In this document: positions 63,977 to 64,000 of the stretch, one piece after another | How the letters are laid out: each line of letters begins with the position of its first letter | How positions within the stretch are numbered: the stretch's first letter is position 1 | NCBI GenBank assembly: GCA_028279375.1 | Contig: JANQNW010000001.1 | Coordinates: 62,001-126,000, forward strand | Direction of reading: 5' to 3' | Source: Phycisphaerales bacterium | GTDB taxonomy: Bacteria > Planctomycetota > Phycisphaerae > Phycisphaerales > UBA1924 | DNA: 64,000 nucleotides | Position numbers and translations under genes: made by a program | Notes under the pieces: generated by a model | What the model was told of the DNA's origin: nothing | Seen by the model: only the letters and a program-made list of their open reading frames with translations | Databases searched by the model: none

Positions 63977-64000
63977 TCAGCCTTCTTCGGCGCCGGGGTC
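63977..64000 (-). CDS. Possible 3' end of a minus-strand gene (window edge)
   Basis: On the minus strand the last bases read as seven codons (D-P-G-A-E-E-G) followed by TGA at 63979-63977. An acidic C-terminus converging with the operon is plausible, but this is too short to confirm. Confidence 0.25.
   Translation of the reverse strand, partial: DPGAEEG

Overview
This window is GC-rich, gene-dense bacterial chromosome, most likely from a member of the Planctomycetota, class Phycisphaerae. That placement is an inference from four things: tandem dockerin-like C-terminal repeats of the type D-L-x-G-D-G-x-V-x-x-x-D-L-A-x-L-I-G-x-W on secreted proteins, a PEP-CTERM-like tail ending in Arg-Arg-Arg, a MoxR/DUF58/VWA operon, and zinc-ribbon plus PH-domain membrane proteins. 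No rRNA, tRNA, CRISPR array, insertion sequence or phage gene was recognised.

Layout. 1-6161 is a five-gene efflux operon: a 5'-truncated FUSC inner-membrane protein, a NodT/OprM outer-membrane factor, a DUF1656 (AaeX-like) peptide, a HlyD-type adaptor and a CPA1 cation/proton antiporter. 6218-10515 holds single genes: Ada DNA repair protein, a sulfotransferase, a DUF3179 gene whose signal peptide is broken by an in-frame TAG, and two zinc-ribbon membrane proteins. 10555-13788 is a minus-strand block: a hypothetical protein, DUF418 membrane protein, HAD hydrolase and acylphosphatase. 14287-20696 is the information-processing core: dnaG, rpoD (followed by a clear terminator) and rnr. 20757-26338 is a minus-strand block with a BtuF-like protein, an unrecognised 879-residue protein coupled to a putative HExxH zincin, and a PEP-CTERM-like secreted protein.

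26485-38023 is a near-complete type II secretion operon: gspD, E, F, G, three further pseudopilins, GspC-, GspL- and GspM-like proteins and a TPR lipoprotein. No prepilin peptidase (GspO) is present. The next gene encodes a secreted protein with a dockerin-like C-terminus, and a trypsin-like protease with the same module lies at 48519-49733, so both are plausible exported clients. 40365-51505 holds metabolic and housekeeping genes: acs, a DUF480 protein, a porin with promoter and terminator, tkt, dnaN, a low-molecular-weight phosphatase and rpiB.

51567-63970 is a seven-gene, mostly start/stop-overlapping operon of the MoxR/DUF58/VWA type. It also contains an ABC solute-binding lipoprotein and an ABC permease fused in frame to an NHL-repeat lipoprotein, with no ABC ATPase. 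This operon and the 879-residue protein/zincin pair are the best candidates for something undescribed. All functions are read from sequence and from memory of protein families; no database search was run.
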